The notes under the pieces: generated by a model | The model's input: only the letters and a program-made list of their open reading frames with translations | Database searches by the model: none | What the model was told of the DNA's origin: nothing | Assembly: GCA_023386645.1 (NCBI GenBank) | Contig: JAEWJI010000058.1 | Coordinates: forward strand, 62,001 to 126,000 | Length of the DNA: 64,000 bases | Reading direction: 5' to 3' | Origin: Pseudomonadota bacterium | GTDB taxonomy: Bacteria; Pseudomonadota; Alphaproteobacteria; Caulobacterales; Caulobacteraceae | Shown: positions 1 through 9,841 of the stretch, in pieces | Layout of the letters: each line of letters opens with the position of its first letter | How positions within the stretch are numbered: position 1 is the first letter of the stretch | Translations under genes and position numbers: made by a program

Positions 1-894
1 GACCCCGACCCCCTTGGAGCGGATCAGGCGCACGACCTGCTCGACCTTCTCCATCAGGGCCTTGGGGGCGTCGCGGAACAGGAGGTGGGCCTCGTCGAAG
101 AAGAAGACCAGGCGCGGCTTGTCGGGGTCGCCGACCTCCGGGAGCTGCTCGAAAAGCTCCGACAGCAGCCACAGCAGGAAGGCGCCGTAGGTGCGGGGGC
201 TGTTCATCAGCCGGTCGGCGGCCAGGACGTTGACCTGGCCTCGGCCGTCGAGGCCGGTGCGGATCATGTCCTCCAGGCGCAGGGCCGGCTCGCCGAAGAA
301 GCGGCCGCCGCCCTCCTGCTCCAACTGCAGCAGGGCGCGCTGGATGGCGGCGATCGACTGGGGCGCGACGTTTCCCACCTCGCGCCCGATGCGGGCGGCG
401 TTCTCGCCCACATAGGCCAGCAGCGAGCGCAGGTCGTCGAGGTCGAGCAGCAGCAGGCCTTCCTTGTCGGCGACATGGAAGGCCACGGCCAGCACGCCCT
501 CCTGCACCTCGTTGAGGTCCAGCATGCGGGCGAGCAGCAGGGGGCCGATCTCGGACACCGTGGTGCGGATTGGGTGACCCTTCTCGCCATACAGATCCCA
601 GAAGACCACCGGCGCGGCCGAAGGCTTCAGCGTCAGGCCCATGCCGGCGGCCCGGGCGATGAGCTTGTCGTTCGGCGTTCCGGGCACGGCTATGCCCGAC
701 AGGTCGCCCTTGATGTCGGCGCAGAAGACCGGGACCCCGGCGTCGGAAAAGCCCTGGGCCATAATCTGCAGCGTCACGGTCTTGCCGGTGCCGGTCGCGC
801 CGGCCACCACCCCGTGGCGATTGGCGCGGTTCCAGAGCAGCAACTCCGGCTTTTCGGACTGGCCGAGGAAGAGGCCGGGCGGGGTGTCGGTCAT
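1..894 (-). CDS. HerA-like ATPase, DUF853 family (3' end outside window)
   Basis: This is the first 298 codons of a DUF853 (YjgR-type) P-loop ATPase of the HerA/FtsK helicase superfamily; it runs off the left edge. The ATG at 894 starts MTDTPPGLFLG. Walker A GATGTGKT is at residues 32-39 and a Walker-B-like LVFFFDEAH at about 262-270. The region between contains the family's FCADIKGDLSGI and conserved helical segments. HerA-like proteins are hexameric DNA-translocating ATPases; the physiological role of the DUF853 branch is not settled. It is divergent from the permease at 993, with a 98-bp gap that must hold both promoters. The family assignment is firm; the function is known only at the ATPase level. 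Confidence 0.9.
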   Translation of the reverse strand, partial: MTDTPPGLFLGQSEKPELLLWNRANRHGVVAGATGTGKTVTLQIMAQGFSDAGVPVFCADIKGDLSGIAVPGTPNDKLIARAAGMGLTLKPSAAPVVFWDLYGEKGHPIRTTVSEIGPLLLARMLDLNEVQEGVLAVAFHVADKEGLLLLDLDDLRSLLAYVGENAARIGREVGNVAPQSIAAIQRALLQLEQEGGGRFFGEPALRLEDMIRTGLDGRGQVNVLAADRLMNSPRTYGAFLLWLLSELFEQLPEVGDPDKPRLVFFFDEAHLLFRDAPKALMEKVEQVVRLIRSKGVGV

Positions 895-992
895 GGCGGG
901 GGCCCTCGTGAACCTCCAGACTTAGCCGAGCGGGTCGCCGGCCTCCAGCGGTCGCCATTGACGGAACCTTCGGCCCCACGGACAACGGTCGC

Positions 993-2129
993 ATGAAGCC
1001 GCCGATCACCGTTCCGACCTCCACGGTTTCGCGCAACGCCCTGGTGCTGCTGGCCGCGGTGGCGGCGGGGGCGGCGCTTTACTGGCTGAGGGACATCCTG
1101 ACGCCCCTGGCGATGGCGATCTTCCTGCTGATCATGATCGACGGGGTGAAGCGGACGATCGAGACCCGCACCCGGGTGCCGGATCATCTGGCGGGGATCG
1201 CCGCCATCCTGGTGGTGGTGATGGGCTTCTTCGCCTCGATCGCCATCATCGTGAACGGCGCGGCGGGGTTCTTCTCCCAGGCCTCGGGGGTGACGGCGGG
1301 CATAGGGCCCCGGCTCGACCAGGTCATCGCCGACGGAGCGCGGTTGTTCGGCGTGGCCGCGCCGCCCACGGCGCAGGAACTCATCCGCGACATCGACGTG
1401 CGCGGCTATCTGACCCAGGCGGCCTTCCAGGTGCAGGGGATCGCCTCGGGGGCCTTCTTCGTCCTGGTCTATCTCGGCTTCCTGATGGCCTCCCAGGCCG
1501 GGTTCCGACGCAAGCTGGTGGCCATGTTCCCGCATCGGGAAAGCCGGTCCGAGGCCATGGAGGTGTTCCAGCGCGTGCGGTCCGGGGTCGAAGGCTATCT
1601 GTGGGTCCAGACGGTGACCGGAGCGATGATCTGCGCGGCGGCCTGGCTGCTGATGCGCGCGGTCGGCCTCCAGAACGCGGAGTTCTGGACCTTCGTCATC
1701 TTCATCGTCGGCTTCATCCCGGTGTTGGGAGGGGCGGTGGCGGGGCTGGCGCCGCCGCTGTTCGCTCTGGTGCAGTTCCCGACCTATTGGCCTGCGCTGA
1801 TCCTGCTGGTGGGGCTGCAGTCGATCCTGTTCGTTGTCGGCAACTTCATCCAGCCGCGCATGCAGGGCGACAACCAGAACATCGATCCAGTCGTGGTGCT
1901 GTTGTCGCTGGCGCTGTGGGGCAAGCTGTGGGGCGTGGTCGGGATGTTCCTGTCGACGCCGCTGGCGGTGATGGCCATGGCCATACTGGCGGAGTTCAAG
2001 GGGTCGCGCTGGATGGCGGTGCTGTTGAGCGGTGACGGCCAGCCCTATGCCGACGAGGACAAGCCCGAGGTCACGGCCGCCAAGGGGCGCGTCAAGTCGC
2101 CGCGCAAACCTGTTGCGAATGGTTCTTGA
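993..2129 (+). CDS. AI-2E family transporter (PerM/UPF0118-type permease)
   Basis: The 378-residue inner-membrane protein has the architecture of the AI-2E exporter family: two N-terminal hydrophobic segments (about 15-50), another pair at 62-90, a long periplasmic or cytosolic stretch, and a hydrophobic C-terminal block from about 205 to 340. The family signature near GFIPVLGG and the IQPRMQGDNQNIDPVVVLLS stretch is intact. Members export small molecules or act in Na+/H+ exchange; substrate cannot be inferred. The C-terminus is a charged Lys-rich cytosolic tail. It ends upstream of a strong hairpin at 2243-2268 shared with the convergent gene. Confidence 0.88.
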   Translation: MKPPITVPTSTVSRNALVLLAAVAAGAALYWLRDILTPLAMAIFLLIMIDGVKRTIETRTRVPDHLAGIAAILVVVMGFFASIAIIVNGAAGFFSQASGVTAGIGPRLDQVIADGARLFGVAAPPTAQELIRDIDVRGYLTQAAFQVQGIASGAFFVLVYLGFLMASQAGFRRKLVAMFPHRESRSEAMEVFQRVRSGVEGYLWVQTVTGAMICAAAWLLMRAVGLQNAEFWTFVIFIVGFIPVLGGAVAGLAPPLFALVQFPTYWPALILLVGLQSILFVVGNFIQPRMQGDNQNIDPVVVLLSLALWGKLWGVVGMFLSTPLAVMAMAILAEFKGSRWMAVLLSGDGQPYADEDKPEVTAAKGRVKSPRKPVANGS

Positions 2130-2242
2130 AGACCGGCGCCGACCGCCTATCTAGACCCTGTCGCCGCGCCCTCCCCTCCCCCTCGGTCGCGGCGGCGCAT
2201 CGGGTCTATACCCCTCCCCTCCTGATCGGCCCTAAAAAAGCA

Positions 2243-2268
2243 GGCCGCCGGACCGGTGTCCGGCGGCC
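2243..2268. terminator. bidirectional hairpin terminator
   Basis: An 11-bp perfect stem (GGCCGCCGGAC with its complement) closes a CGGT loop. On the minus strand it is followed by CTGCTTTTTT, a good intrinsic tail for the small gene that ends at 2326; on the plus strand it is followed by a looser TTGTCTTTGTCT. It lies between convergent genes. Confidence 0.85.
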
Positions 2269-2325
2269 TTGTCTTTGTCTGGAGCGGAGACCGGCGGAAG
2301 ACCGCCGGCGCGCATTGATCCGGTC

Positions 2326-2745
2326 CTACTGAGCGGCGGTGGACGCCGTGGCCGCCGCGGCGGCCTTCTGCTGGGCTACCTGGCCGCGAACCTGGGCCGG
2401 CACGCCCCGGATCATGTCCGTGACGCCCGACAGCTGCGACACCATTCCAGCGGCGTTCGGATCGCTGGCCGCCTGCTGGGTGATGAAGGCTCCGACCTTG
2501 TCGGCGAAGCCGTCGGCCTGCGGCTGGTAGCGGGCGACGATGGCGTCCTCGGCGGCGCTGTCGGCGGCTTCGGCCAGCTCGGCGCCCATGGCCTCCATGC
2601 TGGCGCCGAACGCCTCGGCCAGAGCCTCGATCTGGGCCTCGGTCAGGGCTTCGGCCTGGACGGGGGCCGCGACCGGCGCCTCCTGGGCGAGCGCGGGGGA
2701 AACCGCCGAGAGGGTCAAGGCGGCGGCGAACATCAACTTACGCAT
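2326..2745 (-). CDS. small exported Ala/Gln-rich protein
   Basis: The open frame extends far upstream into argG, but the real start is the ATG at 2745: MRKLMFAAALTLSAVSPALAQ is a textbook Sec signal peptide ending in an Ala-X-Ala-type cleavage site. The mature part (about 118 residues) is acidic, Ala-rich and mostly helical, with LTEAQIEALAEAFGASM in the middle and a low-complexity Gln/Ala tail. No domain is recognised. It sits 62 bp downstream of argG on the same strand and ends before the 2243 terminator, so it may be the last gene of the argG transcript. Confidence 0.75.
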   Translation of the reverse strand: MRKLMFAAALTLSAVSPALAQEAPVAAPVQAEALTEAQIEALAEAFGASMEAMGAELAEAADSAAEDAIVARYQPQADGFADKVGAFITQQAASDPNAAGMVSQLSGVTDMIRGVPAQVRGQVAQQKAAAAATASTAAQ

Positions 2746-2807
2746 TGGAAATCCGGATTTGAGGGAGCCCGGACCCTGGACCCGGCGCGCCGCCGGGGCA
2801 AGGCCGT

Positions 2808-4049
<1,242 letters not shown>

Positions 4050-4182
4050 GGGCGGATCCTTCGGCGAACGCGGATCGGACGCGTGGGGAGGCGTCGAAGC
4101 GAGCGCTTAAAGGGCCGAAGCGCCGCCGATGCAAGTGCGGCGCGCGTTCCTTGTCCGCGCGACGGGTGACGATCGTCCGTGG

Positions 4183-5121
4183 TCAGCCCCAGGGGCCGCG
4201 CGGGCGCGGCGTCTCGGACGTCGCCGCCGTCATCGGCACGCTGGTCGCGGACGAGCGGGTGAAGCCCATGGCCTGGGCCAGTTCGCCGAGCTTCTTCACG
4301 CGATTGCCGGTCGCCGGATGGGTCGAGAAAAGGTTGTCGGCGCCGTGGCCCGCCAGGGGATTGATGATGAACAGCTGGCCGGACGCCGGATTGCGCTCGG
4401 CGGTGGTGTTCACGATCCGGCGGGAATAGGCCTCGATCTTCTGGAGCGCCGAGGCCAGGGCCTGGGGATCCTGGGCGATCTCGGCGCCCACGCGGTCCGC
4501 CTCGTACTCACGCGCGCGGCTGATCGCCATCTGGACCAAGGCGGCGGCCATGGGGGCCAGGATCATGATGGCCAGGGTCCCGATGATCCCGCCGGGCCGT
4601 TCGCGGTCGTCGCCGCCGCCGAAGAACAGGGCGAAGTTGGCGAGCATGGCGATGGCGCCGGCGATGGTGGCGGTGACCGTCATGGTCAGAGTGTCGCGGT
4701 TCTTCACATGAGCCAGCTCATGGGCCATCACGCCCCGGATCTCGTCGCGGCTCAGCATGTCGAGCAGCCCCGTCGTAGCGCAGACGGCGGCGTTGGCCGG
4801 ATTGCGGCCGGTGGCGAAGGCGTTCGGCTGGTCATTGGGGATGATAGCCACCTTCGGGCGCGGCAAACCGGCGTCGCGGGCCATCTGCAGCGTATCGGCC
4901 ACGTAGGTGCGCACCCGGGGGTCGGGGTGGGTCTCGTCCACGGCCTGCGCCCGGTACATCTTCAGGACGATCTTGTCGGCGTTCCAGTAGCTGAACAGGT
5001 TCATAGCCACAGCCACGCCGAGCGCGATCAGCATGCCGCCCGCACCGCCGATGAAGTAACCGATGGCTCCGAACAGGGCGGTCAGGGCCGCCAGCAGGGT
5101 GAAGGTCTTCAGATGGTTCAT
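4183..5121 (-). CDS. htpX: zinc metalloprotease HtpX
   Basis: This is a membrane-bound M48 metalloprotease involved in quality control of inner-membrane proteins and envelope stress. Starting at the ATG at 5121 (MNHLKTF), residues 8-45 form two transmembrane helices. The zinc motif HELAH is at 134-138, followed by two more hydrophobic segments (about 145-195), and the third zinc ligand lies in the [16 protein letters not shown] segment. The C-terminal 30 residues are a Ser/Thr/Pro-rich tail. A GTG two codons upstream (5127) is possible but ATG-5121 matches the family N-terminus. It is divergent from the SDHAF4-like gene. Confidence 0.96.
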   Translation of the reverse strand: MNHLKTFTLLAALTALFGAIGYFIGGAGGMLIALGVAVAMNLFSYWNADKIVLKMYRAQAVDETHPDPRVRTYVADTLQMARDAGLPRPKVAIIPNDQPNAFATGRNPANAAVCATTGLLDMLSRDEIRGVMAHELAHVKNRDTLTMTVTATIAGAIAMLANFALFFGGGDDRERPGGIIGTLAIMILAPMAAALVQMAISRAREYEADRVGAEIAQDPQALASALQKIEAYSRRIVNTTAERNPASGQLFIINPLAGHGADNLFSTHPATGNRVKKLGELAQAMGFTRSSATSVPMTAATSETPRPRGPWG

Positions 5122-5171
5122 CACCACGACTAGATGAGGCGGCGAGCCCCCGCCCTCAAGAGAGACGACCT

Positions 5172-5429
5172 GTGACCGAATATCCCACCCCGGAGGCGGC
5201 GAAGAACCAGGCCGAGAGCCCGGCCGGCGGCCGCCTGAACGCCGACGTCCCCAACGCCTCGCCGGATCGGGCCCTGAGCCCGGAGGCGCGCCGCGCCCTG
5301 CTGGAGGCGGCCGAGCGACGAGCGGCGGCCGAGGCCCCGGTGCTGCCGCCCGAGAACGGGGGGCCGCGCGGGCCCGAGCCGACCCGTTATGGCGACTGGG
5401 AGAAGAAGGGCCTGGCGGTGGATTTCTAG
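5172..5429 (+). CDS. DUF1674 / SDHAF4-like protein
   Basis: This 85-residue protein starts with GTG. The C-terminal motif [14 protein letters not shown]...VDF is the hallmark of DUF1674, whose eukaryotic member SDHAF4 chaperones flavinylated succinate dehydrogenase subunit SdhA. The N-terminal half is a low-complexity Ala/Glu-rich helix and is not conserved. By homology it is probably a succinate dehydrogenase assembly factor, but no sdh genes are nearby. It is divergent from htpX, with 50 bp between the starts. Confidence 0.85.
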   Translation: MTEYPTPEAAKNQAESPAGGRLNADVPNASPDRALSPEARRALLEAAERRAAAEAPVLPPENGGPRGPEPTRYGDWEKKGLAVDF

Positions 5430-5506
5430 GCCTCGGCCTCTCGCGTCAGGAGAAAGCTGAACCGTGAACGACGACCGGCGTTAACCTTTCCGTTCAGGAC
5501 GGGAGA

Positions 5507-6103
5507 ATGGCGATGGCGCGGATGGGCTTGGCGGCGGTTGCGGCCGCGGGCGTGATGCTGGCGGCCGGCGCGGCCTCGGCCCAGGTCGTGGTCGGCGGGG
5601 GCTACGATGGCCGCTACAGCTACGGCGGGTCCTACACCAGCGGGGCCTATGTCGGCGGACGGGTCGGTTACGGCGGGGGCTACTCCAGCGGCTATTCCTA
5701 CTCTGGCGGCGTTGGGCACGGCGGCTATGCGCCCCCGCCTCCTCCGCCGCCCCCGCCATCCTGGGGATACGGTTACGATCACGGGCCCCATGGCTACGTC
5801 GATCGCGGCGGGCGCTACGGCTACAGCCGCTACAGCTACAGCTCCACGACCTATCCCGCCTACGGCTACGGCTATAGCTGCGGCGGGTACGGATACCAGG
5901 GCGGAGGGTACAGCCGGGGCTGCGGCGGCCAGGTCCATGGCCACGGCGGCTATTCAGCCGGCTCGAGCTACGGCTACCGGGATGTCTACGGCTACAACGA
6001 CGACCGGCCGCCCAGCGCGCGTGGAGGGTATCGGTACGAAAGGCGCGACCGGGGGTGGGACCGCGACTGCGGGTGCGACTTCCACATCCTCGACGACCGC
6101 TGA
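5507..6103 (+). CDS. secreted Gly/Tyr-rich protein with DRDCGC motif
   Basis: This is a 198-residue exported low-complexity protein. Residues 1-25 (MAMARMGLAAVAAAGVMLAAGAAS then AQ) are a Sec signal peptide. The mature chain is almost entirely Gly, Tyr and Ser in YGG/YSY/GYGY units, broken by a poly-Pro run (about 83-90) and ending in WDRDCGCDFHILDDR. A few scattered cysteines could form disulfides. The next gene (6232) has the same overall design and the same DRDCGC hexapeptide, so they are probable paralogues. No enzymatic domain is visible; a surface, adhesive or structural role is only a guess. Confidence 0.7.
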   Translation: MAMARMGLAAVAAAGVMLAAGAASAQVVVGGGYDGRYSYGGSYTSGAYVGGRVGYGGGYSSGYSYSGGVGHGGYAPPPPPPPPPSWGYGYDHGPHGYVDRGGRYGYSRYSYSSTTYPAYGYGYSCGGYGYQGGGYSRGCGGQVHGHGGYSAGSSYGYRDVYGYNDDRPPSARGGYRYERRDRGWDRDCGCDFHILDDR

Positions 6104-6231
6104 ATCCTAAGCCGCAGGGTTAAGATTCCCGCCAACGGGCGAACGGGCGCGCGATCCTCGCCGACCGGGTGCAAGCGCGAGCGACGCGCTTCGGGACGGG
6201 GTAGGGCAGGCCGCTAGTCCGGAGTTCTCCC

Positions 6232-7101
6232 ATGCGTCCCATCCTTTCCGCCGTCCTCGTCAGTCTCGCCCTTGCTGCGGCGTCCGGAGCGTCGGCCGGC
6301 GAGCGCGGAGGTCATGGCAGCGGATATGGGGGCGGGCACCACGGCGGGGGCCATTGGGGCGGCAACGTCAATGTGAACGTCAACGCTAACGCTAACGCCA
6401 ATGCGTACGCGGGAGGCTGGGCGGGCGGGGGCGCGATCAACGCCCGCGCCTACGACATGAGCGGCTTCCGGGGGAGCTACGGCGGCCCCGCCTATGGGGG
6501 CGGGACCATGTACGTCGGTGGCGGCGGGGGCAGCGGCGTGGCCAGCGCCTGCTGCGGCCCGGTCTATCGCGAGGCGCCGGCCGACTGGCGGCACCGCCGG
6601 GTGTACGCCGGCGCCTTCGGCTACCGCGTGTCCGGCTTCGGCCGAGCCTACTATGGTCGGACCTATCAGGGCGGGGGATATGACCGCGACTGCGGCTGCT
6701 ATCCGCCTCCCCCGCCGCCGCCGCCGTCCTGCGGGGGCGGGTGCTACGGCCAGGGCCATCACCAACCCCCGGTGATCGTCGATCAGGGCCCGGTCTACGT
6801 CGACATCGCCCCGATCCGCCTGCGTGGGCAGCAGATTCACGTCCAGGCCCCGCCGGTGCGGGTGCGGGCGCCGGACGTCTATGTCGACGCGCCGGAAATC
6901 CATGTCGCTCCGTCGGAGGTGACGGTCGAGCCCGGGGAGATCCACTACGCTCCGGCCCGTCCGGCCGAGATCCCCTGCTGCGAGCCGGCGACGGTGGTCG
7001 ATGGCGGAAGCCGGCCCCCGGCGGCGGCGGACACCTATCATGACGCCCCGACGTCATCTTCCGCCTATCCCTATCGCCAGGAGCCGGGCGAGCGGGGCTA
7101 G
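6232..7101 (+). CDS. secreted Gly-rich protein, paralogue of the gene at 5507
   Basis: This 289-residue protein has a signal peptide MRPILSAVLVSLALAAASGASA. It then has a His/Gly-rich stretch (about 24-50), an Asn-Val/Asn-Ala repeat (NVNVNVNANANANA), a Gly-rich core, then DRDCGCY followed by a poly-Pro run and CGGGC. The last 100 residues differ: repeated VYVDIAPI, IHVQAPPVRV, VYVDAPEIHVAPSEV units that alternate hydrophobic and Pro/charged residues, suggesting a beta-strand repeat. DRDCGC plus poly-Pro is shared with the gene 128 bp upstream. Function is unknown; it is probably an envelope or extracellular structural protein. Confidence 0.72.
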   Translation: MRPILSAVLVSLALAAASGASAGERGGHGSGYGGGHHGGGHWGGNVNVNVNANANANAYAGGWAGGGAINARAYDMSGFRGSYGGPAYGGGTMYVGGGGGSGVASACCGPVYREAPADWRHRRVYAGAFGYRVSGFGRAYYGRTYQGGGYDRDCGCYPPPPPPPPSCGGGCYGQGHHQPPVIVDQGPVYVDIAPIRLRGQQIHVQAPPVRVRAPDVYVDAPEIHVAPSEVTVEPGEIHYAPARPAEIPCCEPATVVDGGSRPPAAADTYHDAPTSSSAYPYRQEPGERG

Positions 7102-7153
7102 ATCGGGCCAGTTCCGCTCGCCCCGTCGCGGCGGCGGGCGGATAGTCCGGCGT

Positions 7154-7873
7154 TCAGGCCCGAAGCATCTCTTCGATGATGGCCGAGGCGGCGGTCAGCG
7201 GATTGGCCGCCCCGATGATGGGTCGGGCCACGACGAGGTGACTGGCGCCGACCTGGAGCGCGGCCCGGGGCGTGGCGACCCGCTGCTGGTCGCCATGATC
7301 CGCTCCAGAGGGACGGACGCCGGGGGTGACGATCAGGAAATCCGAACGACCCGCTTCGGTCGCCAACTGGCGCGCGCGCGCGGCCTCCAGCGGGCTCGAG
7401 ACCACGCCGTCGACGCCGCAGTCCAGCGCCTGGCGCACGCGGCGTTCGACGAGGTCCGCCGCGGTGAAACCGTAGCCGAGGTCGACCAGGTCCTGGTCCG
7501 ACAGGCTGGTCAAGACCGTGACGGCCAGCAGCTTCGTGTCGGCTCCGGCCGCGTCGCGCCCGGCGACGGCGGCGCGCATCACCTGAGGCTCGGCGTGGAC
7601 GGTCAGGAAGTCGCAGCCGCCCTCGGCGACCGAGCGGGCCGCGCCTTCGACCTGGGCCCCGATGTCGTGCAGCTTCCAGTCCTGGAACACCTGCTTGCCG
7701 CGCGCGCGCAGGCCTTGCGCGAAGGCGACCCCGCCCGGCCGGGCCAGAAGGGTCAGCCCGATCTTGTAGAAGGTCACGCTGGCCCCGATCCGGTCGACCA
7801 TGGCCTCGGCCGCCTCCACCGAAGGCAGGTCCAGCCCGACGATCAGGCGGGGGTCGGTCAGGACAGGGGTCAT
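7154..7873 (-). CDS. pyrF: orotidine 5'-phosphate decarboxylase
   Basis: The enzyme catalyses the last step of UMP synthesis, decarboxylation of OMP. The TIM-barrel fold shows LIVGLDLPS at 10-18, the catalytic D65-W-K67-L-H-D70 cluster (family usually DLKLHDIP; here DWKLHDIG, with catalytic Asp and Lys kept), VTVLTS in the middle and the phosphate-binding VTPGVRPSG and VVARPI loops. Length (239) is normal. The start is ATG at 7873. It is divergent from the marC-family gene. Confidence 0.96.
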   Translation of the reverse strand: MTPVLTDPRLIVGLDLPSVEAAEAMVDRIGASVTFYKIGLTLLARPGGVAFAQGLRARGKQVFQDWKLHDIGAQVEGAARSVAEGGCDFLTVHAEPQVMRAAVAGRDAAGADTKLLAVTVLTSLSDQDLVDLGYGFTAADLVERRVRQALDCGVDGVVSSPLEAARARQLATEAGRSDFLIVTPGVRPSGADHGDQQRVATPRAALQVGASHLVVARPIIGAANPLTAASAIIEEMLRA

Positions 7874-7962
7874 CGACGCGCTCCGGCTTAGCCGCTAGAT
7901 CGGACGCGTCGAAGCGCGGCCGTCGGGCGGCGAATGGCGATGTTTCAGGGCGAGGACAGGTG

Positions 7963-8661
7963 ATGGACGCGGTCGATCTGGGGGTCAACCTGTTCGTGGC
8001 CCTGTTCGCCCTGCTGGACCCGATCGGCAATGTGCCGATCTTCGCGGCGGCGACGATCGGGGCAACCCTGCGTCAGCGCACCTCGGTCAGCGCCTTGATC
8101 TGCCTGTTCATGCTGGCCTTCCTGGCCTTCTTCTTCTTCACCGGCGTGGGGCTGCTTCAGTTCTTCGGGATCTCGATGGCGGCCTTCCGGATCGCCGGGG
8201 GCATCCTGCTCCTGCTCCTGGGGCTCGACATGGCGCGGGAGGACTTCCTGAAGATGTTCGCCGACGCCGACGCCGCGGCCGATGTGAAGGACGTGCGCGG
8301 GTATGCGCAGCGGCGGTTCAAGCGGCTGGTCGTGCCCTTCGCCATGCCGCTGCTGATCGGGCCCGGCGCGATCTCGACGGTGATCATTCAGGCGGGGGAG
8401 GCGGCCAAGATCGGGCCGGCGGGCCAGGCGGCGGGCATGGCGGCCATCGTGCTCGCGTCCCTGGCCATCTTCGCCTGCTTCTCCCTGACCGGGCCGATCA
8501 GCCGCCTGCTGGGCGATGTCGGCATGGCCATCGTGGTGCGGGTCCTGGGGTTGATCCTGTGCGCCCTGGCGATCCAGTTCATCCTGCTGGGCATGTCCGA
8601 GGCCATTCCCGGGATGATCTCGGGCGCGGTGACGAGCCCCTATCCGTCCGGAGGACACTGA
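7963..8661 (+). CDS. MarC/NAAT-family membrane protein
   Basis: This is an integral membrane protein with six hydrophobic segments and the family N-terminal motif ALLDPIGNVPIF, a central cytosolic loop (about 95-120) and the conserved MPLLIGPGAIST segment. MarC-family proteins have no proven general substrate; the old link to multiple antibiotic resistance was withdrawn. ATG-7963 is preferred to the overlapping GTG-7960. The stop overlaps the probable start region of the next gene, suggesting translational coupling. Confidence 0.9.
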   Translation: MDAVDLGVNLFVALFALLDPIGNVPIFAAATIGATLRQRTSVSALICLFMLAFLAFFFFTGVGLLQFFGISMAAFRIAGGILLLLLGLDMAREDFLKMFADADAAADVKDVRGYAQRRFKRLVVPFAMPLLIGPGAISTVIIQAGEAAKIGPAGQAAGMAAIVLASLAIFACFSLTGPISRLLGDVGMAIVVRVLGLILCALAIQFILLGMSEAIPGMISGAVTSPYPSGGH

Positions 8662-9038
8662 TCACCCCCGCCGAAACCCTGGTCGAGGGATGGCCGCCAG
8701 GCGCGCGGGTCCTCGCCCACAGACTGCGGAGGCTGGTCTCGGCCGCCGCGCCGGATGTGGTCGAGCATGTGAAGTGGAACGCCCCGAGCTTCCGCGTCGG
8801 CGGCGACGACCGGATCACCCTGGGACTGCAAAGGTCGGGAGAGGTGCGGGTCGTGCTCCACAGGGGCGCCAAATCCGCGCCGGCGCCGGGGTTCCGTTTC
8901 GAGGACCCCGCAGGGCTGGCGCGCTGGGCCGCTCCGGATCGCGGCGTGATCCTGTTCGCCGATGAAGCGGCGCTGGCGGCCGTCGAGCCGGCCTTCATCG
9001 ATCTGATCCGCCGTTGGCTCGAGGCGACGCGGAGCTAG
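8658..9038 (+). CDS. DUF1801 domain protein (start codon non-standard)
   Basis: This is a small cytosolic protein of the DUF1801/YdhG type: VVEHVKWNAPSFRV is the recognisable core, followed by the beta-rich RITLGLQRSGEVRVVLHRGAK half. The role of the family is unclear. The frame is open from a GTG at 8559 deep inside marC, but a strong GGAGG at 8650-8654 points to the region of the marC stop, where the in-frame codons are CTG (8658) and ATC (8661); there is no ATG, GTG or TTG there or before the DUF core. The feature start is therefore a best guess. Confidence 0.7.
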   Translation: MITPAETLVEGWPPGARVLAHRLRRLVSAAAPDVVEHVKWNAPSFRVGGDDRITLGLQRSGEVRVVLHRGAKSAPAPGFRFEDPAGLARWAAPDRGVILFADEAALAAVEPAFIDLIRRWLEATRS

Positions 9039-9841
9039 AGCCGATTCAGCCGCCGGGCGTGCCCGCCGACCATACGGAGCGCCAGGGCGTCGGGCAGGAA
9101 CTTGCCCAGACCGGCCAGGACGACGTTGGCGGCGCCCGGGATGACCTTGGGCCGGTTCGCCTCGCAGGCGCGATAGCCGACCTCGGCGACCCGCTCGGCC
9201 GTCATCCACATCCAGGGCGGATAGGCGGTCGATACCTGGTCGCGCGATCCGTTGACGTCGTGGAACTCGCTGTAGGTGTAGCCCGGGCACAGGGCCGTGA
9301 CGTGCACGCCCGTCCCCAAGGTCTCCAGATGCAGGCCCTGGGACGCCTTGATCAGGAAGCTCTTGATCGGGCCGTAAAGGGTGTCGCCGCCGGTCGCCGG
9401 CATGGTCCCGGCCAGGGACGCGACGTTCAGGACCCGCCCGAAGCCGCGCTCCACCATGCCGGGCAGGAACGCACGACCGAGTTCGACCGGGGTGGTCAGC
9501 ATGACCCGGAGCATGGCGGCGTGGGCGTCCATCTCGGTCTGCAGAAAGCCGGTCGTGCGCGAGAAGCCGGCGTTGTTGACCAGGCCGTCGACTTGGAGGC
9601 CGCGAGTGGCGATCTCGGCGGCGAGGCGGGCGGGGGCGTCCGGATCAGCGAGGTCGGCGGTGACGATCTCGACTTGGCGTCCCTGGTCGGTCAGCTCGCC
9701 GGCGAGGGCCCGCAGCGGCGCCTCACGCCGGGCGGTCAGGATCAGGTCCCAGCCGTGGGCGGCGTAGACGCGGGCGAGGGCCGCGCCGATGCCGGCGGAG
9801 GCCCCGGTGATCAGGACGCGGGGTCGTTCAGGCCGCGACAG
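9035..9841 (-). CDS. short-chain dehydrogenase/reductase
   Basis: This is a classical SDR Rossmann-fold oxidoreductase: cofactor motif TGASAGIG near the N-terminus, VNNAG, the catalytic Ser in NVASLAG, and a YGPIK (YxxxK) active site followed by SFLIKASQGL. The arginine just before the motif region and LTARRE suggest NADP preference. Substrate is unknown. The start is uncertain: the only ATG upstream (9940) lies inside the Rrf2 gene and would add an implausible Arg/Pro-rich leader, while the sensible position is a CTG at 9841 next to the upstream stop. The two genes overlap on the same strand and are probably coupled. Confidence 0.82.
   Translation of the reverse strand: MSRPERPRVLITGASAGIGAALARVYAAHGWDLILTARREAPLRALAGELTDQGRQVEIVTADLADPDAPARLAAEIATRGLQVDGLVNNAGFSRTTGFLQTEMDAHAAMLRVMLTTPVELGRAFLPGMVERGFGRVLNVASLAGTMPATGGDTLYGPIKSFLIKASQGLHLETLGTGVHVTALCPGYTYSEFHDVNGSRDQVSTAYPPWMWMTAERVAEVGYRACEANRPKVIPGAANVVLAGLGKFLPDALALRMVGGHARRLNRL

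Noticed and set aside
85..996. Long plus-strand open frame over the DUF853 gene
   Set aside because: Antisense shadow: the minus strand has a complete Walker A/B ATPase; the plus product has no domain and high-GC composition bias.
5480..5490. CtrA half-site GTTAAC before the Gly-rich genes (and at about 33978)
   Set aside because: Only single TTAAC halves; the full TTAA-N7-TTAA arrangement is not present.
5590..6000. Repetitive TACGGCTA-type units as a CRISPR or satellite
   Set aside because: They are the coding repeats of a Gly/Tyr-rich protein; no regular repeat-spacer spacing.
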